Shown here piece after piece: positions 51,529 through 60,230 of a stretch of 64,000 nt of DNA. Numbering within the stretch: position 1 is the first letter of the stretch; each line of letters starts with the position of its first letter. The notes under the pieces were generated by a model. The model was not told where the DNA came from. It saw nothing but the letters and a program-made list of their open reading frames with translations, and made no database searches. The stretch spans positions 1 through 64,000 of the forward strand of contig NZ_QUEP01000013.1 in NCBI RefSeq assembly GCF_003478035.1. Direction: 5' to 3'. The position numbers and the translations under genes were made by a program. Source of the DNA: Clostridium sp. OF03-18AA. Its GTDB lineage: Bacteria > Bacillota > Clostridia > Lachnospirales > Lachnospiraceae.

Positions 51529-52553
51529 TTGAGAGTCCCCCTGTTCTTCTTTAATAATGAGATGAACACCGGTGCACCGATGATGGCTGTCAGAACAAAA
51601 AGCGGCAGTTCGATAACACTGATACTCCGTGATAAGGTATCGATCACGATCATGAAGCTGGCGCCGAGGCTGATGCTTACTGGGATCACAAACCGGTTGT
51701 TGCTTCCCGTGAGCATTCTTGCGCAGTGCGGGATCAAAAGCCCGATCCAGCCAACCTGTCCGCACATGGACACGCTGGAGGCCGTGATCACGGTAGCAGC
51801 CAGGATAAATGCAAGTCTGGTCTTTTTCAGGTCGATCCCGCTGGCTCTCGCCTCATCTTCGCTCAGCGAAAGGATGTTTAACTTCCAGCGGAGCAGATAG
51901 ATCATAATGATCCCGGCAAAGATCAGCGGGGAGCCAATCATGATCTTCTGATAGGAAGCGCTCGTGAAGCTTCCCATGAGCCAGTAGGTGATCTCCGGCA
52001 GCTTATCCGACGGATCTGCGGTGTACTTTAAAAGAGAGCCGATCGCGTTGAAAAGTGAAGAAATGATCACACCGGACAGGACCAGAAATACGATCGATTG
52101 TCCGTCCTTATTGCCTGCGAGGCGGATCGTCACCCAGACAGAGACAAGACCGAAGATCAGGGCAATGATCTGTGTCTCTAGAATTCCTTTCGACAGTAAG
52201 ATCGCCAGGATCGCACCCACGCAGGTCCCGCTTGTGACTCCTAAGATGTCAGGAGTCGCAAGTGGATTGGAAAACAGGGACTGGAACGTGTCGCCGGCAC
52301 AGGTAAGACCCGCGACGACGATCACCGCCATCAGGATCCTCGGAAGTCTCAGGTTTACAACAATGGAATAATTCTGGCTGCTCCTGTCTCCGCGAAGAAA
52401 CACCCGGATCAGTGTATCCGCGACATCACCAACCGAGAGATTCATTCTTCCGATGCAGAGGCAGATGAGCGCTGTCGCAAGCGGAAGAACGATCATCATG
52501 ATCATCGCAAGCGGGGTAAAATGATTGTTTCGAATCCAGATCGTATTTTTCAT
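51525..52553 (-). CDS. FecCD-type ABC transporter permease
   Basis: A 342-residue membrane protein with about nine or ten helices. FecCD marks are LRLPRILMAVIVVAGLTCAGDTFQSLF, NPLATPDILGVTSGTCVGA, and the coupling helix region DEARASGIDLKKTR, followed by GLLIPHCARMLTGSNNRFVIP. A single permease gene suggests a homodimeric channel. It overlaps the binding-protein gene by 4 bases upstream and the ATPase gene by 4 bases downstream. Confidence 0.88.
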   Translation of the reverse strand: MKNTIWIRNNHFTPLAMIMMIVLPLATALICLCIGRMNLSVGDVADTLIRVFLRGDRSSQNYSIVVNLRLPRILMAVIVVAGLTCAGDTFQSLFSNPLATPDILGVTSGTCVGAILAILLSKGILETQIIALIFGLVSVWVTIRLAGNKDGQSIVFLVLSGVIISSLFNAIGSLLKYTADPSDKLPEITYWLMGSFTSASYQKIMIGSPLIFAGIIMIYLLRWKLNILSLSEDEARASGIDLKKTRLAFILAATVITASSVSMCGQVGWIGLLIPHCARMLTGSNNRFVIPVSISLGASFMIVIDTLSRSISVIELPLFVLTAIIGAPVFISLLKKNRGTLK

Positions 52554-53749
52554 CGTAAGTGAATCATTTCCTCCAGTTCCTCATCGGTCACCTCGTATCC
52601 GTAGCACTCTTTGTAGTAATCGCGGATCGTGTCCTCGAGCGGATAATCTACAAACTGCTCCGGGTAGGTGTTGCATGCCAGCCATGCGAGGACAAGCGGG
52701 GCATCCGGATTCGGTGTAAACCAGTTCCACATACCGAGTGTCGTGTCATAGACGCGTCCGTCTTTCACAGCCTGGATCGTCGAGAGATCCACACCTTCGA
52801 TCTTATTTTCAAGAATATCCGTCTCTGTGACCTTGAAGAGTCCAGGTCCGTTCACGAACATGACTTCCGGATTCCAGTCATAGATCTGCTCAAAGCTTAC
52901 CTGCGCGAATCCCTGCGCCTCTTCTGCCACGTTTTTGACGCCGAGATGCTGGAGCCAGTAATCACCGAAAATTCCTTTTCCGGCTACCTGCGGAACGCCG
53001 TCGTTGACTTTATATAAGATCATGGCTGTCGGCCGCTCATCCTCCGGGATTTTGGCGATCCGTCCTTCCACATCAGCAACGATCGCATCCCCTTTTTCAA
53101 AAAAGGCATCCATCTTTCCGTCTTCCCCGAACACGTCTTCCAAAAGGGAAAGCCACTGTTTGTAGCGCTCCAGCGGATCAGCCGGACTGTCGGAACCTAC
53201 TGTTGCGAAAGCGACCGCCGGGATCCCGCTTGATTCCAGGACTTTCGCGTGTTCTTTGTTGTTTGCATTGTAGAGGATTACATCCGGCTGAAGCCTCATG
53301 ATCTCCTCAATATTCAAGTCCGACTGCGCATACACGGTCTCGGATGACTCCATAAGTTCCGGGGCGATGTTTTTCAGTACCGTCTCGGAGATTGTGTCCT
53401 TGAATGATCCGCAGTAGCCGACGATATTCGGCGCGGAACCTTCAAAATATGCCATGTACGTGGAAAGGATCGGAATCTGGTCGATTACGACGCGGTGGAT
53501 CTGGATCTCATTTGGGACCTGAACATGATTGCCTGCGTGGTCGACCACCTCATGGGTCCCTTCTGCGTCCGCCTGTTCCGTGTCTGCTGCTTCCGTGCCG
53601 GCTGCCGCACTGCTCTCTGTCTCTGCAGCCTGAGTCTGTACGTTTTCTGCTGCCGTTGTCTCTTTTGCTCCTGCGTTGCTTCCGCATGCGGAAATTGCCA
53701 GGGATGCAGCAAGGATCACTGCTGCACTTGTCCATTTATTATGTCTCAT
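52550..53749 (-). CDS. Metal-chelate/siderophore-type ABC substrate-binding lipoprotein
   Basis: A 399-residue exported lipoprotein. The signal peptide (MRHNKWTSAAVILAAS) ends in a lipobox LAISAC. An Ala/Thr/Glu-rich linker (about 25-65) precedes the TroA/FecB-like fold, with DHAGNHVQVPNEIQIHRVV, MRLQPDVILYN and VMFVNGPGLF. The C-terminal YYKECYGYEVTDEELEEMI is typical of clostridial iron-chelate binding proteins. The ligand cannot be fixed: siderophore, cobamide or another chelate. First gene of the operon; the ATG at 53749 has GAGGAG upstream. Confidence 0.85.
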   Translation of the reverse strand: MRHNKWTSAAVILAASLAISACGSNAGAKETTAAENVQTQAAETESSAAAGTEAADTEQADAEGTHEVVDHAGNHVQVPNEIQIHRVVIDQIPILSTYMAYFEGSAPNIVGYCGSFKDTISETVLKNIAPELMESSETVYAQSDLNIEEIMRLQPDVILYNANNKEHAKVLESSGIPAVAFATVGSDSPADPLERYKQWLSLLEDVFGEDGKMDAFFEKGDAIVADVEGRIAKIPEDERPTAMILYKVNDGVPQVAGKGIFGDYWLQHLGVKNVAEEAQGFAQVSFEQIYDWNPEVMFVNGPGLFKVTETDILENKIEGVDLSTIQAVKDGRVYDTTLGMWNWFTPNPDAPLVLAWLACNTYPEQFVDYPLEDTIRDYYKECYGYEVTDEELEEMIHLR

Positions 53750-53767
53750 CATAACTCCTCTTGATTT

Positions 53768-53785
53768 GGTTAGCTATATCTAACC
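53768..53785. promoter_or_regulatory. Operator-like inverted repeat O1 at the ABC operon
   Basis: GGTTAG-CTATAT-CTAACC is a perfect dyad just downstream of the predicted -10 box of the ABC operon, on or after the start point. The half-site spacing GTTAG-N6-CTAAC recurs at O2 and O3. Position suggests repression or start-site occlusion. Confidence 0.65.
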
Positions 53786-53789
53786 TTCG

Positions 53790-53805
53790 GGTAGTATAGA
53801 CTAAC
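53790..53805. promoter_or_regulatory. Operator-like inverted repeat O2 overlapping the ABC operon -10 box
   Basis: GGTAG-TATAGA-CTAAC has one mismatch from the GTTAG-N6-CTAAC pattern. On the minus strand it contains TATACT (53798-53793), the best -10 box for the ABC operon. The -35 region is poor, which fits an activated or tightly controlled promoter. Confidence 0.55.
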
Positions 53806-53820
53806 TTGCTTCAAAAATCA

Positions 53821-53834
53821 GTTGCATCTGCAAC
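53821..53834. promoter_or_regulatory. Inverted repeat centred near -41 of the ABC operon
   Basis: GTTGCA-TC-TGCAAC is a perfect dyad. If transcription starts about 7 bases past the TATACT, its centre is close to -41.5, the position used by Crp/Fnr activators at class II promoters. It differs from the GTTAG motif, so it may be for a different protein. Confidence 0.4.
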
Positions 53835-53944
53835 GGAATCTATCTTTTTTAAGAATATATTCCCAGCTGCATTCCCGCCCGCTGCTTCCCTACGTTTCGC
53901 ACGACGGTATATCAGGAAATGCCTGTCAAACGTCCCCGAAATAT

Positions 53945-54005
53945 AAAAAGTCCGCAGGATGTCTGCACCGATGATCGGATCTGCACACATTCCTGCGGAC
54001 TTTTT
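53945..54005 (-). terminator. Terminator of the Crp/Fnr-type regulator gene
   Basis: AAAAAGTCCGCAGGA (53945-53959) and TCCTGCGGACTTTTT (53991-54005) form a 15-bp perfect stem with a further TGCA/CCGAT hairpin in the loop. T-runs flank it on both strands. Its outer edge overlaps the reading-frame-corrected stop codon of the regulator (54004-54006). Confidence 0.8.
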
Positions 54006-54670
54006 ATGCTGTTTGATAAAGGATCGTGATCTCATTTTTCCGGTAATCGATCAGTCCCTCTTTTTTCATGCGCGCCATCTCGCGGGACAGTGCGCTGCGC
54101 TCTACCCCCCAGATAATCCGCAAGTTCCTGCCGATTCATCGAAAGCACGGCACTTTTTCCATCTGTGGAAAACTGTGCCAGCATAAGCTTTAGTTTGTCG
54201 CGGATCGATTTCTGGCTCATGATATGGATTCTGCGACTCTGGGTCAAGTTTTCTGCTGCAGTCTGTTTTAAAAGGTTTACGGTAACCAGTCCCGCATAAG
54301 CACAGCCCAACGCTTCTCTGCGAAAAAGTTTTGAAAGATTTACAAACAGGAGCTTCGTTTTCTTTTTTGCCATAACCATCATAAGCGCCGGTTGTTCTGC
54401 CAGGCAGGAATTGGAACAGCCGAAAGACTCCGACGGTCCAACGAGCCGGATATGGGACTCCTCCCCGTCTTTTCCCGGTGCCACCAGGGCCACTTTTCCA
54501 TCCAGAACAATCCCTCCCCACGAGATTCTTTCCCCATAGTGATAAATGATCTCTCCTTTTCCATAGCTGCAGACGTGAGCTTCCATACATCGTAATATGT
54601 GCTCCAGAGCACTCCTATCAACTCCCGAAAACAGGTAGGATTTTTTTAGAATTTCATAATATTCCAACAT
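54004..54670 (-). pseudogene. Crp/Fnr-family regulator with a frameshift in the DNA-binding domain
   Basis: The uninterrupted frame (54032-54670, 212 residues) has a cyclic-nucleotide-binding-like domain at about 10-125 and a long linker helix, then enters the helix-turn-helix at NRQELADYLG and continues as a non-homologous GGRAQRTVPRD tail. Removing one base of a six-base G tract (plus-strand C's at 54105-54110) restores VERSALSREMARMKKEG and a 221-residue protein ending in YQTA at 54004, an intact Crp-type recognition helix. So this is a one-base insertion: mutation, slippage switch or sequencing error. Cys residues near 28, 33 and in GCSNSCLAE could bind metal or a cluster. It lies upstream of the ABC operon and shares operator motifs with it. 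Confidence 0.8.
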
Positions 54671-54694
54671 TTTGCAATCCCCTTAATTTTATAT

Positions 54695-54710
54695 GTTAGT
54701 TTAAGCTAAC
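54695..54710. promoter_or_regulatory. Operator-like inverted repeat O3 at the regulator promoter
   Basis: GTTAG-TTTAAG-CTAAC is a perfect dyad upstream of the regulator gene. On the minus strand a TTGACA (54736-54731) lies 17 bases before TAAGTT (54713-54708), which overlaps O3. The same pattern occurs twice at the ABC operon, so the regulator probably controls both itself and the importer. Confidence 0.6.
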
Positions 54711-54738
54711 TTATCATAAATGATTCATAATGTCAACA

Positions 54739-54789
54739 AACCGCCCTGAATTGCCAAATTCCGGCAAATACAGGACGGTTCGTTTTTTT
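54739..54789. terminator. Terminator-like hairpin between pepA and the regulator
   Basis: AACCGCCCTG (54739-54748) and CAGGACGGTT (54771-54780) pair with one mismatch, and TTGCC/GGCAA pair inside. A strong T-run (54783-54789) follows on the plus strand only. On the minus strand, the direction of pepA, the tail is weak, so pepA read-through toward the regulator is possible. Confidence 0.55.
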
Positions 54790-54803
54790 ATGGATCTTAT
54801 TTA

Positions 54804-56285
54804 TTACTTTTGTGACGCGATCTTGACGGTTTCGTACAACAGGCTTACACCATATCCGGAACCTCCATGGACGCAATACGCATTTCCATCCGCAAGCCAA
54901 TTGACCGGAGCCATATCAATATGACACCACGAGTGGTTCTCCGTGAATTCCTGGATGAAAAGCGCTGCAACGATCGTTCCTCCTCCCATGGTATTTCCCG
55001 GACAACTGCTCTTTAAATCTGCCACTTCAGAACGCAGAATGTCAAAGAGTTCCCTGTCTGCCGGAAGTCTCCACACTTTCTCGCAGGAACTTACCGACGC
55101 CTGTCTGACTTTCTCAAACAATGCATCATCATTTGCAATAACTGCGGCACTTCTTCCACCGACTGCGCCCTTCGCAGCGCCTGTCAAAGTTGCAATATCA
55201 ATGAGCGTTCCCGCATTTTCCTTTCGGATCGCGTAAGTGATCGCATCCACCAAAGTCAAACGGCCTTCGGCGTCCGCATTCAGCATCTCGATCGTTTTTC
55301 CGTTCATGGAAAACAGGATATCTCCCGGAACATACGCTTCACCGGATACCATGTTTTCGCAGGCTGCAACGATTGCTACGATATTCACCGGGAGTTTCCG
55401 GACCGCAATGGCGCGGATTGCACCAATAACTGCGGCAGCACCTCCCATGTCATCATGCATCGTAGCCATCTTGGATTTTAAGCTGTATCCGCCGCTGTCA
55501 AACATGACGCCTTTCCCGATCAGACCGATCGGTTTCTCTTCTCCGCCGCCGTGATAGCGCATGACGAGGACCTGGGGTTTTGCGGCAGCACCTTTTGCTA
55601 CGGAAAGAAACGCCCCCATTCCGAGTTCTTTTGCCTGATCTTCGCCAAAAGCCTCCACTTCGATCGGAAGTCCTTCCTTTGCAAACCGCCCCGTTACTGT
55701 CTCAACCAGCTTCTGCGGCGTCATATACATGGACGGATGATTGACCAGATCTCTCGCGAACATTGTGCTCTCCGCAACACATGCCGCCTCATCTGCGATC
55801 TCCTCCATCCCGTCAATCTTTGAGACGATCACGGTCTCCTCCATACAATTGGAGATCGGTGCTGTCTTATATGCATGAAACTCATATGCCACAAGGTGCG
55901 GAAGCTCCGCAAATTTTTCTGCCAGATCCGGGCGGTCCCCCAGTTCAGGGACATTGTCAAAAAGGACGCCGATCACCGGAGTTTTTGATTCCTTACAGCT
56001 CTTGAACGCCTTTGCCATGGCAAGAAAGCTTTCCCGGTTTGTGTTCGACTCACCGCCAAGATATACAAGTACGATCTTTAAAAATTTTTCCCCGACAAAC
56101 AGGTTCATGGAATACTGGCTTCCGTAAACAGCCTTTAATTTTTCATTCTGCAGAGCACTCCGGATTGCATCCGAAGCGACCGGATCAAGGCCGGAAAGAG
56201 AGGTTTTGAGTGCTGTGTCCCTCATAAACGGAATGATCAGCGCGTCATATTTACCCTGAATTTCTTTTGTTATCGATACCTTCAT
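54804..56285 (-). CDS. pepA: Leucyl aminopeptidase (M17 family)
   Basis: A 493-residue dizinc or dimanganese aminopeptidase. The N-terminal domain (about 1-160) is followed by the catalytic domain with [18 protein letters not shown] (Lys and Asp ligands), DDMGGAAAV, and [15 protein letters not shown] (Asp, Glu and the catalytic Arg). The family usually has NTDAEGR; here the Thr is Ala. It has no signal peptide, so it works in the cytoplasm. The start overlaps the oppF stop by 4 bases, so peptides brought in by the importer are probably trimmed by this enzyme. Confidence 0.92.
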   Translation of the reverse strand: MKVSITKEIQGKYDALIIPFMRDTALKTSLSGLDPVASDAIRSALQNEKLKAVYGSQYSMNLFVGEKFLKIVLVYLGGESNTNRESFLAMAKAFKSCKESKTPVIGVLFDNVPELGDRPDLAEKFAELPHLVAYEFHAYKTAPISNCMEETVIVSKIDGMEEIADEAACVAESTMFARDLVNHPSMYMTPQKLVETVTGRFAKEGLPIEVEAFGEDQAKELGMGAFLSVAKGAAAKPQVLVMRYHGGGEEKPIGLIGKGVMFDSGGYSLKSKMATMHDDMGGAAAVIGAIRAIAVRKLPVNIVAIVAACENMVSGEAYVPGDILFSMNGKTIEMLNADAEGRLTLVDAITYAIRKENAGTLIDIATLTGAAKGAVGGRSAAVIANDDALFEKVRQASVSSCEKVWRLPADRELFDILRSEVADLKSSCPGNTMGGGTIVAALFIQEFTENHSWCHIDMAPVNWLADGNAYCVHGGSGYGVSLLYETVKIASQK

Positions 56286-57217
56286 GATTTACCCAGCCTT
56301 TCTCTGTATTTTTCCTGTTCCTCTTTGTTTGCGAGAACATAATGCCCTGTCTCCATCTCCACCCATTCCGGCTTATCCGTCTCGTAATGATGACAGGACG
56401 GATCGTACACTTCCACCGTGCGCGTCCTCTCTGTGATCGGGTCGGGCTGCGGGATTGCAGACAACAGTGCTTTCGTATACGGATGAAGCGGATGACTGTA
56501 AAGTTTTTCGGTTTCCGCGAGCTCTACGATTTTTCCTTTGTGGATGACGGCTACACGATCAGAAATAAACCGCACGATCGACAGATCATGAGCGATAAAA
56601 AGATACGTGAAGCCCTTTTTCTGCTGAAGGTCCATTAAAAGGTTTAACACCTGTGCGCGGATAGAGACATCCAGAGCAGAGATCGGTTCGTCCGCAATGA
56701 TCAGTTTCGGTTCCATGACTAAAGCTCTCGCGATCCCGATCCTCTGGCGCTGTCCTCCTGAGAACTCATGAGGGAAACGGCTCGCAAATTCGGGAAGCAG
56801 TCCTACCTCCAAAAGTGCTTCCGCGACGATCTTCTTTCGCTCTGTTTCATCTTTAAATTTATGCAGATTATAAAGACCTTCCGAAACAATATAATCAACT
56901 TTCGCACGCTCATTTAGAGAAGCCATCGGATCCTGGAAAATCATCTGAATGTTTTCGATGACTTTCCGGTCCATCTCCTCACTGATCTTTCCGCTGATTC
57001 GTTCTCCGTCGTACAAAATCTCTCCGCCGGCAGCCTCATTGATACGGATAATCGCGCGGCCAATCGTAGTCTTTCCGGAGCCGGATTCACCGACAAGGCC
57101 TAACGTCTCACCTTCATAAATGTCAAAGCTGACATTGTCGATGGCTTTAAATTCCTTTTTGCCGGAGCCGAATACTACGTCCAGATTTTTAACTTCCAGA
57201 AGCTTCTTTCTGCTCAA
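56282..57217 (-). CDS. Peptide ABC transporter ATP-binding protein OppF-like
   Basis: A 311-residue ATPase. Walker A is [14 protein letters not shown] (about residue 40), signature [15 protein letters not shown], Walker [19 protein letters not shown], and H-loop [10 protein letters not shown]. The C-terminal oligopeptide-transporter extension ([22 protein letters not shown]) is present; its Cys-rich tail is limited to SCHHYE. It uses a TTG start with AAGGAGG eight bases upstream, overlapping oppD by 29 bases. It pairs with OppD to power OppBC. Confidence 0.88.
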   Translation of the reverse strand: MSRKKLLEVKNLDVVFGSGKKEFKAIDNVSFDIYEGETLGLVGESGSGKTTIGRAIIRINEAAGGEILYDGERISGKISEEMDRKVIENIQMIFQDPMASLNERAKVDYIVSEGLYNLHKFKDETERKKIVAEALLEVGLLPEFASRFPHEFSGGQRQRIGIARALVMEPKLIIADEPISALDVSIRAQVLNLLMDLQQKKGFTYLFIAHDLSIVRFISDRVAVIHKGKIVELAETEKLYSHPLHPYTKALLSAIPQPDPITERTRTVEVYDPSCHHYETDKPEWVEMETGHYVLANKEEQEKYRERLGKS

Positions 57218-58292
57218 GGACCTCGCCTCCTTTCCATTTTTCGAACATGCGCCTTACAAGCGGCGGCGGATCGATCTTCGGTGCTCTCGGGTCGAGCAGC
57301 CATGTTTTTGCCTTGTGAGTCGGACTGACCTCGAAATACGGCGGCCGGATCTCAAAATCGATCTTTAACGCATGCGGATTTCTCGGGGCAAACGCATCTC
57401 CCTTGATCTCATTGAAGAGGTTCGGCGGCGTGCCCTTGATGGAATATAACGGCTGACCTTTAATGCCGAGCTGCGGCAGGGATGACAGCAGCGCCCAGGT
57501 ATACGGGTGTTTTGCATTGTAGAAAATCTCTTCACATAAGCCGACTTCTACGATATCTCCCGCATACATCACTGCGATCCGGTCCGCAACATTCGCAACA
57601 ACACCCAGATCATGGGTAATATAGATGATAGTCAGGCTGTACTTTTCCTGCAGCTCGTGGAGAAGTTTTAAAATCTGTGCCTGGATCGTTACATCCAATG
57701 CCGTTGTCGGCTCATCGCAGATCAGGACTTCCGGATTGCACGCCACCGCGATTGCGATGACAACTCTCTGGCGCATACCGCCGGAAAATTCATGCGGATA
57801 CTGTTTGTATCGTCTCTCCGGCATTGTAATTCCGACATCCTTTAAAATTTCGATGGTCTTTTCTTTCGCAGCGTTTCCTCTCAACCCCTGGTGAAGTTCT
57901 ACCGTTTCCTGGATCTGCTTTCCAACCGTCTTTAACGGATTTAAGCTTGTCATCGGATCCTGAAAAACCATAGCGATCTCTTTTCCGCGGATTCCGAGCC
58001 ATTCTTTTTCTGTCTTATATCCGGCCAGGTCTGCCGGGTGATTGCGGAATGTCCCGCCGGAATACAGAATGGAGCCGGAATCGATCCAGCCATTCTGATC
58101 AAGAAGACCCATAAAAGTCTTTGTAAATACGGATTTACCGGATCCGGACTCTCCTACGATCGCAAGGCTTTCTCCTTTGTAGAGTTCCATGGAAATGCCG
58201 CGGATCGCAGTCAGTGTCTTTCCCCTCAGGTTGAATTTAACTCTTACATCCTGGGCGTCCAGGATCTTTTCGGCGTTTTTGTAATCAAACAT
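57189..58292 (-). CDS. Peptide ABC transporter ATP-binding protein OppD-like
   Basis: A 367-residue ATPase. Walker [16 protein letters not shown]-loop [11 protein letters not shown], signature [15 protein letters not shown], Walker [19 protein letters not shown] and H-loop [10 protein letters not shown] are all intact. A long C-terminal extension (about 300-367) contains the opp-specific region, though the four-Cys iron-sulfur set of many OppD proteins is not present here. GGGAGG precedes the ATG at 58292; an earlier in-frame codon inside oppC is less likely. Confidence 0.88.
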   Translation of the reverse strand: MFDYKNAEKILDAQDVRVKFNLRGKTLTAIRGISMELYKGESLAIVGESGSGKSVFTKTFMGLLDQNGWIDSGSILYSGGTFRNHPADLAGYKTEKEWLGIRGKEIAMVFQDPMTSLNPLKTVGKQIQETVELHQGLRGNAAKEKTIEILKDVGITMPERRYKQYPHEFSGGMRQRVVIAIAVACNPEVLICDEPTTALDVTIQAQILKLLHELQEKYSLTIIYITHDLGVVANVADRIAVMYAGDIVEVGLCEEIFYNAKHPYTWALLSSLPQLGIKGQPLYSIKGTPPNLFNEIKGDAFAPRNPHALKIDFEIRPPYFEVSPTHKAKTWLLDPRAPKIDPPPLVRRMFEKWKGGEVLEQKEASGS

Positions 58293-58305
58293 ATCCTTTC
58301 CCTCC

Positions 58306-59286
58306 CTAGACGTGATTTCGCGGATCAGCCGCGTCAGCAAAGGAATTTCCCATTACATAGAAGGAGATCGTGATCATGGAAAGGATGATCGATGGGAAGA
58401 TCAGCTGATAGCGCAGGGACGGGCTCATCATAACGATACGGCCTTCATTGATCAGGTTTCCAAGGGATGGAACACTTAACGGAAGTCCGAGACCGATATA
58501 GGTAAGGAATACTTCCTGTCCGATCGCTAACGGAATCGCTAATGCAACACGCATCATAATGACAGATACCACCTGCGGAAGGAGGTTCTTTGTGATCACG
58601 CGGCCGGTCGGAGTTCCAAGACATCGGGAAGCAAGATTAAATTCCCGGTCACGGATAATAACGATCTGGTTGCGGATGAATCGCGCCGTCGGAAGCCATC
58701 CGGTAAGACACATTGCAAGAATGATTGTGCTGACACTCGGCTTTAACAGATAAGATGCCAGGATCAGAATGATCGAACTGGGAATGTTATGTACGACGTT
58801 ATACACTTCCGTTATGAGCGGATCCAGCTTTCTTACATATCCCCAGAGAGAACCGATCAGAATCCCCATAAATGCATCCCATAAACCGACTGCAAGGCCA
58901 ATAAAGAGAGAGGTTCTTGTCCCGCTCCAGATTCTCGCCCACAAATCCTGTCCGATGGAATTGGTACCGAACCAGTATTCACTGCCAGGCGCCTGATTTC
59001 TGTCCTGCTTTCCTGTCTCCTGGTTGATATAAACTTCGATCGGGTCCTTCTGGGACGGGAGGTACGGCTGGATGAAGGTAAATGTCATCAGTCCGATCAG
59101 AAGCACGAGGAAAAACATCGCCACCCTGTTTTTCGTAAATACTCTCCAGGTGGAAGCCCAGTATGAGTAATTGGAGTAACCGGTTCTTTCTGCTGCTTCT
59201 GCATCATATTCTGCAAATTCGAACATGTCCTGGGTGATCTTTCCCACTTCCTGTTCCAGCGCATCGATTTTTTTCTTTGCTCCCAT
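58306..59286 (-). CDS. Peptide ABC transporter permease OppC-like
   Basis: A 326-residue permease. An N-terminal helix at about 45-65 (VAMFFLVLLIGLMTFTFI) precedes the BPD_transp_1 domain (about 125-320) with YWFGTNSIGQDLWARIWSGTRTSL near its start and the coupling region RDREFNLASRCLGTPTGRVI. It ends FADAADPRNHV, typical of OppC/DppC. The start shares one base with the oppB stop (TAATG), so translation is coupled. Confidence 0.9.
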   Translation of the reverse strand: MGAKKKIDALEQEVGKITQDMFEFAEYDAEAAERTGYSNYSYWASTWRVFTKNRVAMFFLVLLIGLMTFTFIQPYLPSQKDPIEVYINQETGKQDRNQAPGSEYWFGTNSIGQDLWARIWSGTRTSLFIGLAVGLWDAFMGILIGSLWGYVRKLDPLITEVYNVVHNIPSSIILILASYLLKPSVSTIILAMCLTGWLPTARFIRNQIVIIRDREFNLASRCLGTPTGRVITKNLLPQVVSVIMMRVALAIPLAIGQEVFLTYIGLGLPLSVPSLGNLINEGRIVMMSPSLRYQLIFPSIILSMITISFYVMGNSFADAADPRNHV

Positions 59287-60230
59287 TATCTTCCACCGCC
59301 TTTCTTTCCAAGCTTGATTCTCGGATCACAAAGGGCCATCAGAAGATCTCCCAAGAACAATCCCATAATTCCGACGCAGGAATAGATCAGAACAAGCGCC
59401 TGTACTAGGGTATTATCCTGTCTCTGGATCGCGGAAACCAGAAGACCGCCCATTCCCGGAATCGAGAACAGAGATTCTACATAGATGGATCCGGAGATTG
59501 TCATCAGCATCTGTGTCGGAAGCTGCTGCGCCATCGGGACAAAGGCATTCCGGATGACATGTCTGGACATCACAAGAGAATTTTTTAGTCCTTTGGCTCT
59601 TGCAAGCTTGATATAATCTTTATTCAGTTCGTCGACCATGTAGCGGCGGATCCACATTGCATAAGTCGCTGTGCCGCCCAGGGACATACAGATCGCCGGC
59701 AGGATCCAGCTCACCGGTTTTCTCTCATCAAACAGCATCGGTACATGAAACGCTCCCGATACATAAAGCTGAAGGAAGAGATAATAAACGGCAGCAGGAA
59801 CTGCCTTGATGAGCACTACATATCCTGTCCCGAGATGATCAAAAAACCTGCCCTTAAACCTTGCCATCATCATTCCGAGAGGAATTCCGACAACGAGAGA
59901 AATCACAATGGATGCAAGTCCAAAATATACGGAATACGGAACTTTCGGTCCAATGATCTTTGTGATCGGGACCTTCGGACGGAAAACGATCGATTTGCCA
60001 AGATCCCCATGCATAAGCCCGACAAAGAAATTTTTCAGCTGTACCGGCAGTGGATCCCGAAGTCCCATCTCAGTCAGGGCCGCTTCGATCTGTACTTCGT
60101 CCATTTTATCATATCCCTCAGCGAAGTATCCTTCCTCCGGCATAAGCCGGAGGAGTAAGAATACTACAGTTGCTACAACAACCAACGTCACGAGGGACTG
60201 AAGAATTCGTTTACAGATGTATTTTGCCAT
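59286..60230 (-). CDS. Peptide ABC transporter permease OppB-like
   Basis: A 314-residue permease with about six helices. It opens KYICKRILQSLVTLVVVATV, followed by the extracellular region DPLPVQLKNFFVGLMHGDLG and the coupling motif YIKLARAKGLKNSLVMSRHV. The ending DLLMALCDPRIKLG fits OppB/DppB. It begins immediately after the binding-protein stop, with no gap, and a poor ribosome site, so it relies on coupling. Confidence 0.9.
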   Translation of the reverse strand: MAKYICKRILQSLVTLVVVATVVFLLLRLMPEEGYFAEGYDKMDEVQIEAALTEMGLRDPLPVQLKNFFVGLMHGDLGKSIVFRPKVPITKIIGPKVPYSVYFGLASIVISLVVGIPLGMMMARFKGRFFDHLGTGYVVLIKAVPAAVYYLFLQLYVSGAFHVPMLFDERKPVSWILPAICMSLGGTATYAMWIRRYMVDELNKDYIKLARAKGLKNSLVMSRHVIRNAFVPMAQQLPTQMLMTISGSIYVESLFSIPGMGGLLVSAIQRQDNTLVQALVLIYSCVGIMGLFLGDLLMALCDPRIKLGKKGGGR

